The notes under the pieces were generated by a model that worked only from the letters and a program-made list of their open reading frames with translations, was not told where the DNA came from and ran no database searches. From NCBI RefSeq assembly GCF_000735455.1, contig NZ_JMPS01000020.1, positions 124,001 to 188,000 of the forward strand: DNA of 64,000 nucleotides, written 5' to 3'. Position numbers and translations under genes: made by a program. The DNA is from Yokenella regensburgei ATCC 49455 (GTDB lineage: Bacteria > Pseudomonadota > Gammaproteobacteria > Enterobacterales > Enterobacteriaceae). Shown in pieces: positions 32,510 through 42,250 of this stretch (positions are counted from its first letter, which is position 1; the number at the start of each line of letters is the position of its first letter).

Positions 32510-32941
32510 ATGCAAGAAATTATGCAATTTGTTAGCCGCCATCCGGTTCTGAGCATTGCCTGGATTGGTTTACTGGCAGCTGTACTGTTCACCACCTTCA
32601 AAGGGCTGACTTCGAAAGTTAAAGTTATCACCCGTGGCGAAGCGACCCGTCTTATCAATAAAGAAGAAGCCGTCGTGGTGGATTTACGCCAGCGTGATGA
32701 TTTCCGTAAAGGCCACATCGCTGGTTCTGTGAACCTGCTGCCAACCGAAATCAAAGCAAATAACCTGGGCGAACTGGAAAAACACAAATCTAAACCCATT
32801 ATAGTGGTTGATGGTTCAGGTGTTCAGGCTCAGGAGCCAGCAACTGCGCTCATCAAAGCCGGTTTTGAGAACGTTTGTGTCCTGAAAGACGGTATCTCAG
32901 GCTGGAGCGGGGAAAACCTGCCTTTAGTTCGCGGAAAATAA
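32510..32941 (+). CDS. yibN: YibN, membrane-anchored rhodanese-domain protein
   Basis: A 143-residue protein has one N-terminal transmembrane helix (about residues 10-30) and a single rhodanese domain (about 45-140). The expected catalytic loop position reads [11 protein letters not shown], with no cysteine there (E. coli has CQEPA). Thus the domain may be inactive as a sulfurtransferase. The start at 32510 ([10 protein letters not shown]) matches E. coli. It is the first gene of the yibN-grxC-secB-gpsA-cysE cluster. E. coli YibN has been reported to associate with the membrane insertase YidC. Confidence 0.92.
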   Translation: MQEIMQFVSRHPVLSIAWIGLLAAVLFTTFKGLTSKVKVITRGEATRLINKEEAVVVDLRQRDDFRKGHIAGSVNLLPTEIKANNLGELEKHKSKPIIVVDGSGVQAQEPATALIKAGFENVCVLKDGISGWSGENLPLVRGK

Positions 32942-32952
32942 GGAACGAAGTG

Positions 32953-33204
32953 ATGGCCAATATCGAGATCTACACCAAAGCAACCTGCCCGTTTTGCCAC
33001 CGCGCGAAAGCGCTGTTGAACAGCAAAGGCGTGACTTTCCACGAGCTGCCGATAGACGGCGACGCGCAGAAACGCGAAGAGATGATTCAACGTAGTGGCC
33101 GCACGACGGTTCCGCAGATTTTTATTGATGCACAGCACATTGGCGGCTGTGATGACTTGTATGCGCTGGACGCGCGTGGTGGACTTGATCCCCTGCTCAG
33201 CTAA
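32953..33204 (+). CDS. grxC: Glutaredoxin 3
   Basis: An 83-residue glutaredoxin with the active-site motif TCPFCHRAK (Cys12, Cys15), the TVPQIF cis-Pro segment and the GGCDDL glutathione-binding end. It reduces disulfides and mixed glutathione disulfides in the cytoplasm. The start at 32953 (MANIEIYTK) gives the E. coli length; the frame upstream is a shadow of yibN. Confidence 0.98.
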   Translation: MANIEIYTKATCPFCHRAKALLNSKGVTFHELPIDGDAQKREEMIQRSGRTTVPQIFIDAQHIGGCDDLYALDARGGLDPLLS

Positions 33205-33239
33205 TGCGTTTTTAAGGACATAACACTAAGGGTTTTTAC

Positions 33240-33707
33240 ATGTCAGAACAAAATACCGGAGAAATGACTTTCCAGATCCAGCGTATCTATACGAAGGATG
33301 TTTCCTACGAAGCGCCGAATGCGCCGCACGTTTTCCAGAAAGACTGGCAGCCAGAGGTTAAACTTGATCTTGATACGGCTTCCACCCAACTGGCGGATGG
33401 CGTATACGAAGTGGTTCTGCGTGTGACCGTTACTGCTTCTCTGGGTGAAGATACGGCATTCCTGTGTGAAGTTCAGCAGGGCGGCATCTTCTCCATTGAA
33501 GGGATTGATGGTAACCAGCTGGCGCATTGCCTGGGTGCATACTGCCCGAACATCCTGTTCCCGTATGCACGCGAGTGCGTAACCAGCCTGGTTTCTCGCG
33601 GTACTTTCCCGCAACTGAACCTTGCGCCGGTGAACTTTGATGCGCTGTTCATGAACTATCTGCAGCAGCAAGCTGGCGAAGGCGCTGAACAACATCAGGA
33701 TGCCTGA
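33240..33707 (+). CDS. secB: Protein-export chaperone SecB
   Basis: SecB is a cytoplasmic tetrameric chaperone that keeps preproteins unfolded and delivers them to SecA. The 155-residue sequence beginning [17 protein letters not shown] is near-identical to E. coli, including the acidic EVKLDLD SecA-contact segment and the C-terminal [14 protein letters not shown] tail. The stop overlaps the gpsA start as TGATG. Confidence 0.99.
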   Translation: MSEQNTGEMTFQIQRIYTKDVSYEAPNAPHVFQKDWQPEVKLDLDTASTQLADGVYEVVLRVTVTASLGEDTAFLCEVQQGGIFSIEGIDGNQLAHCLGAYCPNILFPYARECVTSLVSRGTFPQLNLAPVNFDALFMNYLQQQAGEGAEQHQDA

Positions 33708-34726
33708 TGAACGCATTTAATGCTTCAATGACAGTGATCGGTGCCGGTTCTTACGGCACCGCCCTTGCCATAACGCTTGCAAGAAATGGCCACCACGTTG
33801 TGCTGTGGGGCCATGACCCAAAACACATCGCGAAACTGCAGCAAGACCGCTGTAACGTCGCCTTCCTCCCTGATGTTCCCTTCCCGGACACGCTCCACCT
33901 TGAAAGCTCGCTCTCAACCGCGCTTGCGGCTAGTCGCGATATTCTGGTGGTGGTGCCAAGCCATGTGTTTGGCGACGTGCTGCAGCAGATAAAACCGCTG
34001 ATGCGCCCTGATGCGCGTCTGGTATGGGCAACCAAAGGGCTGGAAGCCGAAACCGGCCGCCTGTTGCAGGACGTGGCGAGAGAAGTGCTGGGCGATGATA
34101 TTCCGCTGGCGGCGATTTCTGGCCCGACCTTCGCCAAAGAGCTGGCCGCCGGAATGCCGACGGCGATTTCACTCGCCTCGACCTCGGCGGAATTTGCCGA
34201 CGATCTTCAGCAGTTGCTGCACTGCGGCAAAAGCTTCCGCGTTTATATCAACCCGGATTTCATCGGCGTACAGCTCGGTGGTGCGGTGAAAAACGTGATT
34301 GCGATTGGCGCCGGGATGTCCGACGGCATTGGCTTTGGCGCTAACGCGCGTACGGCGCTTATCACCCGTGGTCTGGCAGAGATGTCCCGACTCGGCGCGG
34401 CGCTTGGCGCAGACCCAGCCACCTTTATGGGAATGGCGGGGCTCGGCGATTTAGTGCTGACCTGTACCGACAACCAGTCGCGTAACCGCCGCTTTGGCAT
34501 GATGCTCGGTCAGGGCATGGATGTGCAGGGCGCGCAGGACAAGATTGGTCAGGTGGTTGAAGGCTACCGCAACACCAAAGAAGTGAGGGCGCTTGCCCAT
34601 CGTTTTGGGGTGGAAATGCCAATAACTGAGGAAATTTATCAGGTATTGTATTGCGGAAAAAACGCGCGCGAGGCAGCATTGACCTTATTAGGTCGTGCAC
34701 GCAAGGACGAGCGTAGCAACCACTAA
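33707..34726 (+). CDS. gpsA: Glycerol-3-phosphate dehydrogenase [NAD(P)+]
   Basis: GpsA reduces dihydroxyacetone phosphate to sn-glycerol-3-phosphate, the phospholipid backbone precursor. The 339-residue protein has the Rossmann motif [10 protein letters not shown] near the N-terminus and the catalytic-lysine segment [17 protein letters not shown] near residue 190. Its translation is coupled to secB by a one-base overlap. It lies upstream of cysE across a hairpin. Confidence 0.98.
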   Translation: MNAFNASMTVIGAGSYGTALAITLARNGHHVVLWGHDPKHIAKLQQDRCNVAFLPDVPFPDTLHLESSLSTALAASRDILVVVPSHVFGDVLQQIKPLMRPDARLVWATKGLEAETGRLLQDVAREVLGDDIPLAAISGPTFAKELAAGMPTAISLASTSAEFADDLQQLLHCGKSFRVYINPDFIGVQLGGAVKNVIAIGAGMSDGIGFGANARTALITRGLAEMSRLGAALGADPATFMGMAGLGDLVLTCTDNQSRNRRFGMMLGQGMDVQGAQDKIGQVVEGYRNTKEVRALAHRFGVEMPITEEIYQVLYCGKNAREAALTLLGRARKDERSNH

Positions 34727-34750
34727 AGCGCAGGGACCTTTGTCACTCAA

Positions 34751-34780
34751 CGACCCGGCCAGCGAAGAGCTGGCCGGTCG
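34751..34780. repeat. Strong hairpin between gpsA and cysE
   Basis: Bases 34751-34763 pair with 34769-34780 (12 bp with one bulged C, loop GAAGA). No T-tract follows, so it is not a standard terminator. It lies 24 bp before the cysE ATG, just ahead of the ribosome binding site CTGGAGTA. Confidence 0.65.
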
Positions 34781-34804
34781 TATCGATATCCTCTGGAGTA
34801 AGCA

Positions 34805-35626
34805 ATGCCGTGTGAAGAACTGGAAATTGTCTGGAACAATATTAAAGCCGAAGCCCGGGCGCTGGCCGACTGTGAACCGATGCTCGCCAGTTTCTATCAC
34901 GCCACGCTACTCAAGCACGAAAATCTGGGCAGCGCGCTGAGCTATATGCTCGCGAACAAGCTTGCGTCGCCTATCATGCCCGCTATCGCCATTCGTGAAG
35001 TGGTGGAAGAAGCCTATGCGGCCGACCCGGAGATGATCGCCTCTGCGGCCTGCGACATCCAGGCTGTGCGCACCCGTGACCCGGCGGTAGATAAATACTC
35101 CACGCCGCTGCTCTATTTAAAAGGTTTCCACGCGCTGCAGGCCTATCGTATCGGTCACTGGTTGTGGAATCAGGGGCGCCGTGCGCTGGCGATTTTCCTG
35201 CAAAATCAGGTATCCGTGTCCTTCCAGGTGGATATCCACCCGGCGGCGAAAATTGGCCGCGGCATCATGCTCGACCACGCGACGGGAATTGTGGTGGGTG
35301 AGACCGCCGTTATCGAAAACGACGTCTCGATCCTGCAGTCTGTCACTCTCGGCGGGACGGGTAAAACCAGCGGCGACCGCCACCCGAAAATCCGTGAAGG
35401 GGTGATGATTGGCGCGGGCGCGAAGATCCTCGGCAACATTGAAGTGGGGCGCGGCGCGAAGATTGGCGCCGGTTCGGTGGTACTGCAACCCGTGCCACCA
35501 CACACCACTGCCGCTGGCGTACCGGCGCGCATCGTCGGTAAGCCTGACAGCGATAAGCCAGCCATGGATATGGATCAGCACTTCAACGGCATTCACCATA
35601 CCTTTGAGTATGGCGACGGTATTTAG
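34805..35626 (+). CDS. cysE: Serine O-acetyltransferase
   Basis: CysE acetylates serine with acetyl-CoA to O-acetylserine, the precursor of cysteine. The 273-residue protein has an N-terminal helical domain and a left-handed beta-helix of hexapeptide repeats (about residues 140-240), with the [17 protein letters not shown] catalytic region. The C-terminal tail ending in Gly-Ile (YGDGI) matches the residues that bind cysteine synthase CysK and mediate feedback. The end overlaps the convergent trmL by 4 bp. Confidence 0.98.
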   Translation: MPCEELEIVWNNIKAEARALADCEPMLASFYHATLLKHENLGSALSYMLANKLASPIMPAIAIREVVEEAYAADPEMIASAACDIQAVRTRDPAVDKYSTPLLYLKGFHALQAYRIGHWLWNQGRRALAIFLQNQVSVSFQVDIHPAAKIGRGIMLDHATGIVVGETAVIENDVSILQSVTLGGTGKTSGDRHPKIREGVMIGAGAKILGNIEVGRGAKIGAGSVVLQPVPPHTTAAGVPARIVGKPDSDKPAMDMDQHFNGIHHTFEYGDGI

Positions 35627-36096
35627 CTTCTGAGGACGGCGCCAGGATAACCCAGCTGGCGCCAGGCTTCATACACCACCACCGACACCGCGTTCGACAG
35701 GTTCATACTGCGGCTGTCCGGCATCATTGGAATGCGAATTTTTTGCTCCTGCGGCAGCGCGTCGAGAATTGAGGCGGGCAGTCCACGCGTTTCCGGGCCA
35801 AACATCAGAAAATCACCGTCCTGATAGCTCACCGCGCTGTGGGCAGGTGTGCCTTTGGTGGTCAGGGCAAACAAGCGCTGCGGATTTTCAGCGGCAAAAA
35901 ACGCCTCATAATTCGCGTGGCGAGTGACGGCGGTAAATTCGTGATAGTCCAGCCCTGCGCGACGCAGGCGTTTGTCATCCCAGGCAAAGCCCATCGGCTC
36001 AATGATATGCAAACGAAAGCCGGTGTTGGCACACAAGCGGATGATATTGCCGGTATTGGGTGGGATTTCTGGTTCGAATAAAACGATATTTAACAT
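35623..36096 (-). CDS. trmL: tRNA (cytidine/uridine-2'-O-)-methyltransferase TrmL
   Basis: A 157-residue SPOUT-fold methyltransferase that 2'-O-methylates the wobble base 34 of tRNA-Leu isoacceptors. N-terminal [17 protein letters not shown], central GPETRGLP and C-terminal [19 protein letters not shown] (SAM-binding knot) are characteristic. The gene is convergent with cysE. A hairpin directly upstream overlaps its ribosome binding site. Confidence 0.96.
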   Translation of the reverse strand: MLNIVLFEPEIPPNTGNIIRLCANTGFRLHIIEPMGFAWDDKRLRRAGLDYHEFTAVTRHANYEAFFAAENPQRLFALTTKGTPAHSAVSYQDGDFLMFGPETRGLPASILDALPQEQKIRIPMMPDSRSMNLSNAVSVVVYEAWRQLGYPGAVLRS

Positions 36097-36097
36097 G

Positions 36098-36121
36098 CTG
36101 CCCCCTTAATTGCGGGGGCAG
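36098..36121 (-). promoter_or_regulatory. Hairpin overlapping the trmL ribosome binding site
   Basis: CTGCCCCC (36098-36105) pairs perfectly with GGGGGCAG (36114-36121). Read on the minus strand, the second arm is GGGGGCAG directly before the trmL ATG, so the purine-rich ribosome binding site would be inside the stem. It could also act as a weak transcription end for lldPRD. Confidence 0.55.
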
Positions 36122-36139
36122 AATAGCAGAATTTGCCGA

Positions 36140-37297
36140 TTACCGCGCTGCGAGTTGGTTTAGCTCCTGCACCAGCGAATCACGGCTGATGTCGGCTATC
36201 GACTTCGCGCCGGTCAGGGTCATCGCCACCTTCATCTCTTTCTCAATCAGATTGAGTAAATTTGCCACACCTTCACGGCCATGCGTGGCGAGGGCGTAAA
36301 GGTATGCACGGCCAAGCAGCACGCTGTCGGCCCCGAGCGCAATCATCCGTACGACGTCCAGGCCGTTGCGGATCCCGCTGTCGGCAAGGATAGTAATATC
36401 GCCTTTTACCGCGTCGGCAATAGCCGGAAGGGCGCGAGCGGAGGAGAGTACGCCATCGAGCTGACGTCCGCCGTGGTTTGACACCACAATACCATCGGCG
36501 CCGAAACGCACGGCATCCCGTGCATCTTCCGGGTCGAGGATCCCTTTGATCACCATCGGCCCGTCCCAGAATTCGCGGATCCATTCGAGGTCTTTCCACG
36601 AAATGGACGGATCAAAGTTGTTCGCCAGCCAGCCGATGTAGTCCTCAAGCCCCGTCGGTTTACCGAGGTAGGTGGAGATGTTGCCGAGGTCATGCGGGCG
36701 GCCGTTGAGGCCAACGTCCCAGGCCCACTGGGGATGGGTCATCGCCTGCCAGTAGCGGCGCATGGCAGCGTTCGGGCCGCTCATCCCGGAGTGGGCATCG
36801 CGGTAGCGCGCGCCCGGCGTTGGCATATCTACGGTGAACACCAGCGTAGAACATCCCGCCGCTTTAGCACGCTCCAGGGCGTTGCGCATAAAACCGCGAT
36901 CGCGCAGCACATACAGCTGGAACCACATCGGGCGCTTGATGGTTGGGGTAACCTCTTCAATCGGACACACCGACACGGTGGAAAGCGTAAACGGGATCCC
37001 TTTGTCGTCGGCAGCCCCTGCAGCCTGCACTTCACCCCGACGGGCGTACATGCCGCATAAACCAACCGGTCCCAACGCTACCGGCATCGACAGCTTCTCG
37101 TTGAACAGCGTCGTTTCAAGGCTCAGGTCGGACATATTCTTAAGCACTCGCTGGCGAAGCGCTACCTGCGACAGGTCTTCGACGTTACGGCGCAGCGTGT
37201 GTTCGGCGTAGGCGCCGCCGTCGATGTAATGGAACAGGAATGGCGGCAGGATACGTTGTGCCGCTGCCCGGTAGTCGCTTGCTGCTGAGATAATCAT
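36140..37297 (-). CDS. lldD: L-lactate dehydrogenase (quinone-linked, FMN)
   Basis: LldD oxidises L-lactate to pyruvate and passes electrons to the respiratory chain at the inner membrane. The 385-residue FMN alpha-hydroxyacid dehydrogenase has [21 protein letters not shown] and the catalytic-histidine segment [10 protein letters not shown] near residue 275, followed by [12 protein letters not shown] and GRAYLYAL. The C-terminus is about ten residues shorter than in E. coli. It is the last gene of the leftward lldP-lldR-lldD operon. Confidence 0.96.
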   Translation of the reverse strand: MIISAASDYRAAAQRILPPFLFHYIDGGAYAEHTLRRNVEDLSQVALRQRVLKNMSDLSLETTLFNEKLSMPVALGPVGLCGMYARRGEVQAAGAADDKGIPFTLSTVSVCPIEEVTPTIKRPMWFQLYVLRDRGFMRNALERAKAAGCSTLVFTVDMPTPGARYRDAHSGMSGPNAAMRRYWQAMTHPQWAWDVGLNGRPHDLGNISTYLGKPTGLEDYIGWLANNFDPSISWKDLEWIREFWDGPMVIKGILDPEDARDAVRFGADGIVVSNHGGRQLDGVLSSARALPAIADAVKGDITILADSGIRNGLDVVRMIALGADSVLLGRAYLYALATHGREGVANLLNLIEKEMKVAMTLTGAKSIADISRDSLVQELNQLAAR

Positions 37298-37315
37298 CGT
37301 ATTTCTCCCTGTTAA

Positions 37316-38068
37316 TCAGACCGTATCGCCGGGCAGACGGGTGATACGCGCCTGACGGGCCTGGTCTTCATCAAAACGTTTAATGGTGGTGTGGACAAAC
37401 CCCAGATGGGCCATCATCGCCTGGCGCGCCGCTTCCGCATCTCCGGCAAGAATAGCGTCCAGCACCGCCTGATGCTGCTCGGTTAATTTGGCAAAGACCG
37501 GTGGCACAAGGTACATCCGCTGACGGCTTTGCTTCACTGAAGACTGTAGAACATCGAAGAAGCCACGCATGGTTTGCAGCAGCACCACGTTGTGCGAAGC
37601 CTCGGCAATGGCGAGGTGAAAACGCACATCGGCCTGAGAGGCGATATCCGGATCTTCACTTTGGGTGGCTTCAAAACAGAGGCGGATTTTTTCTTTATCG
37701 GCGTCGCTGGCGCGCATCGCCGCGTGCCATGCCGTGCTGGCCTCGATGGCATGGCGCGCTTCGAGGATATCGAAGCTGTAATCCGGGTCATCGGCCATCA
37801 AGGTTTTCAGCGGCTGAACGATGTTTTGTTCAGACCAGGTTTCGTGCTGCCAGCGTACAAAGGTGCCACCGCCGCGACGGCTCAGGAGCAGCCCCTCATT
37901 CACCAGCTGCGCCAGCGCTTCGCGCAGTGAGTTGCGCGAAACGCCAAGCTGAACGGCCAGCTGGCGCTCGGCGGGCAAGCGCATGCCCGCCTCCAGCTGT
38001 TGTGCTTTAATCAGCGCCCGTATACGGTCTGCGACATCATCTGCCAGGCGTTTGGGCATCACTATCAT
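37316..38068 (-). CDS. lldR: L-lactate-responsive regulator LldR (GntR/FadR family)
   Basis: LldR controls lldPRD in response to L-lactate. A winged helix-turn-helix (about residues 8-75, with [24 protein letters not shown]) is followed by an FCD all-helical ligand domain (about 95-225) with [11 protein letters not shown]. The 250-residue length is slightly shorter than E. coli at the C-terminus. Its ATG overlaps the lldP stop as ATGA (38065-38068). Confidence 0.95.
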   Translation of the reverse strand: MIVMPKRLADDVADRIRALIKAQQLEAGMRLPAERQLAVQLGVSRNSLREALAQLVNEGLLLSRRGGGTFVRWQHETWSEQNIVQPLKTLMADDPDYSFDILEARHAIEASTAWHAAMRASDADKEKIRLCFEATQSEDPDIASQADVRFHLAIAEASHNVVLLQTMRGFFDVLQSSVKQSRQRMYLVPPVFAKLTEQHQAVLDAILAGDAEAARQAMMAHLGFVHTTIKRFDEDQARQARITRLPGDTV

Positions 38069-39720
38069 GGGATCATCCAGGTTAATACATAAGCCTGAAG
38101 CGTGGTGATAACGCCCACCATGCAGGTGAAAATCAGGCTGTGTTTGACGGTAAAGCGGAACAGATCGGACTCTTTCCCGACCAGACCAACCGCTGCGCAG
38201 GCAATGGCGATGGACTGCGGAGAGATCATCTTGCCGGTTACGCCCCCGGTGGTGTTAGCAGCCACCATCAGCACGTCGGAAACGCCGATCTGCTGCGCCG
38301 CGGTGGCCTGCAGCGCGGCGAACAGCGCATTCGACGAGGTATCGGAGCCGGTCAGGAAGACGCCAAGCCAGCCCAGGAACGGCGAGAAGAACGGGAACGC
38401 GCTGCCGGTATGCGCCAGTGCCAGCGCCAGCGTCGAAGAGAGTCCGGAGTAGTTCGAGATAAAGGCGAAGGCCAGCACCATGCCGATGGAGTAGATCGGC
38501 AGCGCCAGGTCTTTCAGCGTGTGGCCGAACGTCATCACCGCGTCTTTAGGCTTCATACGCAGCCAGATAACCGAAAGGATAGCGGCAAACAGAATGGCCG
38601 TACCGGTGGCGGAGAACCAGTCGAATTTATATACCGCGGCGTACGGTGTGGCGGCGTGCACCACCGGCGGCATGCGCGCAACCAGCTTGTCGAGATACGG
38701 CACGGAGATGTTAATGACCATGTCATACAGCGCGCCACCTGGTGCAAATAGCGCTTTAAAAGGCGGAATGCTCCAGAGCGTAACGGTGGCGGTCAGGAAC
38801 AGGAACGGCGACCATGCGCGGATAACCTGGCCTGCGGTGTAGCGCGTACGGGCCAGAGTCAGGTCAACCTGTGAAGCGCCCATATCGGCAAAGCGGAAGA
38901 TGCGCACCGGCTGCCAGCGTTTGAGGAACAGAGTCAGACACACCAGCGAAACCAGCGACGAGATAATGTCCGGCAGCTCCGGGCCAAGGAAGTTTGAACT
39001 GAGGTACTGGGCGATAGCAAACGAGCCACCGGCAACCATCACCGCGGGCCAGGTCTCTTTCACTCCGCGCCAGCCGTCCATAATCGCCATGATCCAGAAC
39101 AGGACGATAATCGTCAGGAACGGCAGCTGGCGGCCCACCATCTGGCCGATTTCAAAGCTGTCGAGCCCGGTGACCTGGCCTGCAACCAGAATTGGGATCC
39201 CCATGGCGCCAAAAGCGACCGGGGCGGTGTTAACAATCAGGCACAGGCCAGCGGCGTACAGCGGATTAAACCCCAGGCCGACCAGCAGGGCGGCGGTGAT
39301 CGCGACCGGCGCGCCAAACCCGGCAGCCCCTTCGAGGAATGCGCCAAAGGAGAAGCCGACGATCAGCATCTGCAGGCGCTGGTCCGGGGTGATGGAAAGT
39401 ATTGATGATCGGATGATGTCGAACTGCCCGGTTTTGACCGAGATTTTATAGACAAAGACCGCGGCGATAATTATCCACGCGATTGGCCACAGGCCGTAAA
39501 AGAAGCCGTAGACAACGGAGGCCAGCGCATGATCTACCGGCATTTTGTAGAACAACAGGGCGACCAGCAGCGCGATGCCAACCGTCCAGCTGGCAGCCAC
39601 GTAGCCTTTCAGCTTGAGCTTAATCAGCGCGAAGAAGAAAAAGATTATCGGTAATGCCGCAATCAGGCTCGACAGCCAGATGTTCCCGGCCGGGTCATAG
39701 TTTTGTTGCCAGAGGTTCAT
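38065..39720 (-). CDS. lldP: L-lactate permease
   Basis: LldP imports L-lactate (also D-lactate and glycolate) with protons. The 551-residue protein (start [13 protein letters not shown] at 39720) has about 12-14 membrane helices and family motifs [15 protein letters not shown] and [15 protein letters not shown]. It is the first gene of the lldPRD operon. The frame upstream of 39720 is not supported by a better start. Confidence 0.97.
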   Translation of the reverse strand: MNLWQQNYDPAGNIWLSSLIAALPIIFFFFALIKLKLKGYVAASWTVGIALLVALLFYKMPVDHALASVVYGFFYGLWPIAWIIIAAVFVYKISVKTGQFDIIRSSILSITPDQRLQMLIVGFSFGAFLEGAAGFGAPVAITAALLVGLGFNPLYAAGLCLIVNTAPVAFGAMGIPILVAGQVTGLDSFEIGQMVGRQLPFLTIIVLFWIMAIMDGWRGVKETWPAVMVAGGSFAIAQYLSSNFLGPELPDIISSLVSLVCLTLFLKRWQPVRIFRFADMGASQVDLTLARTRYTAGQVIRAWSPFLFLTATVTLWSIPPFKALFAPGGALYDMVINISVPYLDKLVARMPPVVHAATPYAAVYKFDWFSATGTAILFAAILSVIWLRMKPKDAVMTFGHTLKDLALPIYSIGMVLAFAFISNYSGLSSTLALALAHTGSAFPFFSPFLGWLGVFLTGSDTSSNALFAALQATAAQQIGVSDVLMVAANTTGGVTGKMISPQSIAIACAAVGLVGKESDLFRFTVKHSLIFTCMVGVITTLQAYVLTWMIP

Positions 39721-39802
39721 GCAGGTCTCCAGTGGGCCATAACAAATCCGCCGGGAGTCTTTGCTCTTTATGTCGGCGTGCGATGTTTGTAAAAGTGGCC
39801 CT

Positions 39803-39842
39803 GCCAATGGTCTATTGTAGGGGTAATGCCAATGGATGGTTA
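39803..39842 (-). promoter_or_regulatory. Candidate lldP promoter with flanking direct repeats (possible LldR operators)
   Basis: GCCAATGG occurs twice (39803-39810 and 39828-39835), 25 bp apart. Between them, read leftward, is TACAAT (39814-39819), a possible -10 box, with weak -35 candidates near 39837-39843. A regulator binding both repeats would block the promoter. Assignment to LldR is inference. Confidence 0.35.
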
Positions 39843-39953
39843 ATCAAATGTTGCTCATCGGCAACGAGTTTGTGATGTGATTTGCTGGAATTGTGAACGG
39901 CTGGACGGATTGTTCAGGGATTGGTTGGGCCAATTGGCGGGGGAGGCGGTGAG

Positions 39954-39978
39954 ACCGGGCAGCGCAGCGCCACCCGGT
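39954..39978. repeat. REP-like palindrome downstream of yibL
   Basis: ACCGGG (39954-39959) and CCCGGT (39973-39978) flank a GCGC-rich centre. On the minus strand it reads ACCGGGTGGCGCTGCGCT, the form of REP elements common in Enterobacter and Klebsiella. Confidence 0.6.
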
Positions 39979-39984
39979 GCAGAG

Positions 39985-40347
39985 TCAGAACTCCGTCTTC
40001 GAAAAACCGGTCATCTCTTGCAGGCCCATTTCGCGGCCCAGCGCGGTCATCGGGTGGACAATCACCAGACCGCGAACGGTTTTCTTCAGTTTACCCATAT
40101 CGGCCTGCTCTTTTTTGGTAATGGCACGGCGGAACGGCAACTTCTGTAATTTTTGCGCTTCTTTGCTCAGCTTCTGGCTATGAACGTCACGCAGGCGAGC
40201 GATCTCAGCTTCGATAGTCGCTTTTTCTTTTTCCAGTTCGGCATACTTTTCAGCGCCTTCAACCAGAGACATATCGGCCTGCTGGTGGCGAATGGCATCA
40301 AGGCGATCGCTCAGACGCTTGATTTCGTTCTTTTCGATTTCTTTCAT
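39985..40347 (-). CDS. yibL: YibL, DUF2810 ribosome-associated protein
   Basis: A 120-residue protein (start [12 protein letters not shown] at 40347) has a charged coiled-coil N-terminal half (about residues 1-70) and a conserved C-terminal segment with [18 protein letters not shown]. This is the YibL family; E. coli YibL has been reported to copurify with ribosomes, but its function is unknown. It is downstream of mtlR in the same direction. Confidence 0.92.
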   Translation of the reverse strand: MKEIEKNEIKRLSDRLDAIRHQQADMSLVEGAEKYAELEKEKATIEAEIARLRDVHSQKLSKEAQKLQKLPFRRAITKKEQADMGKLKKTVRGLVIVHPMTALGREMGLQEMTGFSKTEF

Positions 40348-40405
40348 GACAATTAACTCTAAAAACGCGGGAGATAACGGCAAGGATACACGATTGTGGG
40401 CGGGC

Positions 40406-40996
40406 TTACTTCTGAAACGCTTTTTTTAAGCTGATTCGGGAAATCAGCTCAGTCAGGGAAAGAACCATGGTGGAACGAACGACCTGCTGGTAGCGCTGTT
40501 TTTGCATCGCCAGTAGCTCGGGGTCGCTATTGTCCAGAAGCGGCGTTGGGGGCAGTGCGGTAACGCAGTGCAGTTCGCCGAAGGGGCCGAGGATTTCGTC
40601 ATCGGTAAACGCGTAGTCACTGCCGTCGTGATTCAGCTCTTCACGCAGCGCCATCAGCAGCTCAGCGTCTTCATACTCGGCGCGGCTAATCATTCCCAGG
40701 CCGTAGATGAGCTTCAGACGCACGGAAAGCTCGCCCAGCGGCCCGTCGCCGTCAAGCAACGGTTCCACAGCATATTTCACCGCATAATCGTCTTTGCGAA
40801 ACACCTGAAGCACCAGAATATTCACGGCCTCGGTCAGCAGCTCCACGGCGGCTATCAGGAAACCGCGTACGGTTTTGCCAGCATTCAGACGTTCAAGCAC
40901 ACGGTTTTCAAAGGCCTGCGTTTCTTCCATTATTGCCTGCATATCTGACAACTTTATCAATGGGCGCGGATAGCTCCGCGCCAGTTCTGCCATCAT
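40406..40996 (-). CDS. mtlR: Mannitol operon repressor MtlR
   Basis: A 196-residue all-helical protein contains the highly conserved core [20 protein letters not shown] and [18 protein letters not shown]. MtlR reduces mtl operon expression in E. coli but has no classical DNA-binding domain, and its mechanism is unsettled. The N-terminal 20 residues differ from E. coli. The start overlaps the mtlD stop as ATGA (40993-40996). Confidence 0.95.
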   Translation of the reverse strand: MMAELARSYPRPLIKLSDMQAIMEETQAFENRVLERLNAGKTVRGFLIAAVELLTEAVNILVLQVFRKDDYAVKYAVEPLLDGDGPLGELSVRLKLIYGLGMISRAEYEDAELLMALREELNHDGSDYAFTDDEILGPFGELHCVTALPPTPLLDNSDPELLAMQKQRYQQVVRSTMVLSLTELISRISLKKAFQK

Positions 40997-42141
40997 TTGG
41001 TTGCGTTGTATGCGTTAACCGCCTCCGCCACCACGTCGCTATTTGCCTCAAGCCCGGATACCTGCGCGAGTGCCGCCTGTGGGCCTTTCTCGGTGATGAG
41101 TTGTGCCAGCTCCTGTGCCTGCGGATCCTCTTTGCTGCGGTAATGCATCGCAGCGGCAATGCCTTTCACCAGGTTCACGTGTGGCAGACCATATTCCAGC
41201 GTGCCCAAAAGCGGTTTGATAAGACGGTCGCCTGCGCTCAGTTTACGCAGCGGCTGACGGCCTACACGCTCAACGTCATCTTTCAGATACGGGTTTTCAA
41301 AGCGACCGAGGATTTTCTGGATATAGGCGGCGTGTTTTGCCGGATCAAAACCATAACGCTTGATAAGTACCGCACCGCTTTCTTCCATCGCTCCTTTTAC
41401 CACTGCCCGAATTTTTTCATCGAGAATGGCGTCACGGATTGTCTGATGCCCGGTCTGCTGTCCGAGGTACGCGGTTATAGCATGGCCGGTGTTCAGCGTG
41501 AAGAGCTTACGTTCGACAAATGCCATCAGGTTATCAGTTAATTCCATTCCCGGAATTTCCGGAAGAGTGCCTTTAAACTGAGTTTTGTCGACAATCCACT
41601 CGCTGAAGGTTTCCACGGTAACTTCCAGCGGATCGTGAGTGGCAGAAGCCGATGGCGGAACAATGCGGTCAACGGCGGAATCAACGAAGCCAACGTGCGC
41701 TTCTACCCAGGCTTTATCTTCATCAGCCAGGGCGTTCATCACGTGGCCTTTAAGCTGGGTCGTACCGCGCACCATGTTTTCGCAGGCGATGATGTTCAGC
41801 GGGGTATTCACACCCTGCGCTTTACGTTTAGCGAGGCCTTTGGCAATAGCGGGGGCGATGCGCTCCAGCACAACCGGACCGACGGCGGTGGTGACCAGAT
41901 CGACTTCGGCAATCAGCTCGACCACTTCATCACCGATACTGCTGACGGCGTTGACGCCAGAGACGGTATCGACCTGCTCGTTTTCACCGACCACATGAAC
42001 CTGATAGCTATGACGGGCATTCAGGGCGTCGAGCACCACCTGGTTTACATCGGCGAACGTCAGCGTTACGCCAGCATCTGCCAGCAGTTTGCCGATGAAG
42101 CCACGTCCGATATTACCTGCGCCAAAATGTAATGCTTTCAT
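40993..42141 (-). CDS. mtlD: Mannitol-1-phosphate 5-dehydrogenase
   Basis: MtlD oxidises mannitol-1-phosphate to fructose-6-phosphate with NAD+. The start at 42141 ([17 protein letters not shown]) gives 382 residues and puts the NAD-binding GAGNIGRG at the N-terminus. The long-chain dehydrogenase motif [14 protein letters not shown] is near residue 200. It is the middle gene of mtlADR. Confidence 0.98.
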   Translation of the reverse strand: MKALHFGAGNIGRGFIGKLLADAGVTLTFADVNQVVLDALNARHSYQVHVVGENEQVDTVSGVNAVSSIGDEVVELIAEVDLVTTAVGPVVLERIAPAIAKGLAKRKAQGVNTPLNIIACENMVRGTTQLKGHVMNALADEDKAWVEAHVGFVDSAVDRIVPPSASATHDPLEVTVETFSEWIVDKTQFKGTLPEIPGMELTDNLMAFVERKLFTLNTGHAITAYLGQQTGHQTIRDAILDEKIRAVVKGAMEESGAVLIKRYGFDPAKHAAYIQKILGRFENPYLKDDVERVGRQPLRKLSAGDRLIKPLLGTLEYGLPHVNLVKGIAAAMHYRSKEDPQAQELAQLITEKGPQAALAQVSGLEANSDVVAEAVNAYNATK

Positions 42142-42171
42142 AGTATTAACCTTCAATCATGTTTTTTACCC

Positions 42172-42239
42172 GAGAGGGCTGGGGTGAGGGACCGCGTGAT
42201 TTCCCCTCACCCTAGCCCTCTCCCCGCGAGGGGAGAGGG
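42172..42239. repeat. Composite palindrome between mtlA and mtlD
   Basis: Two nested or abutting inverted repeats are present. A 19-bp pair (42172-42190 with 42204-42222, one mismatch) is followed by CCCTCTCCCC (42216-42225) and GGGGAGAGGG (42230-42239) with a GCGA loop; the two share bases 42216-42222 and so are mutually exclusive. The CCCTCACCC...CCCTCTCCCC core is a common intergenic repeat in this group. Confidence 0.7.
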
Positions 42240-42250
42240 AACTAAGGGAC

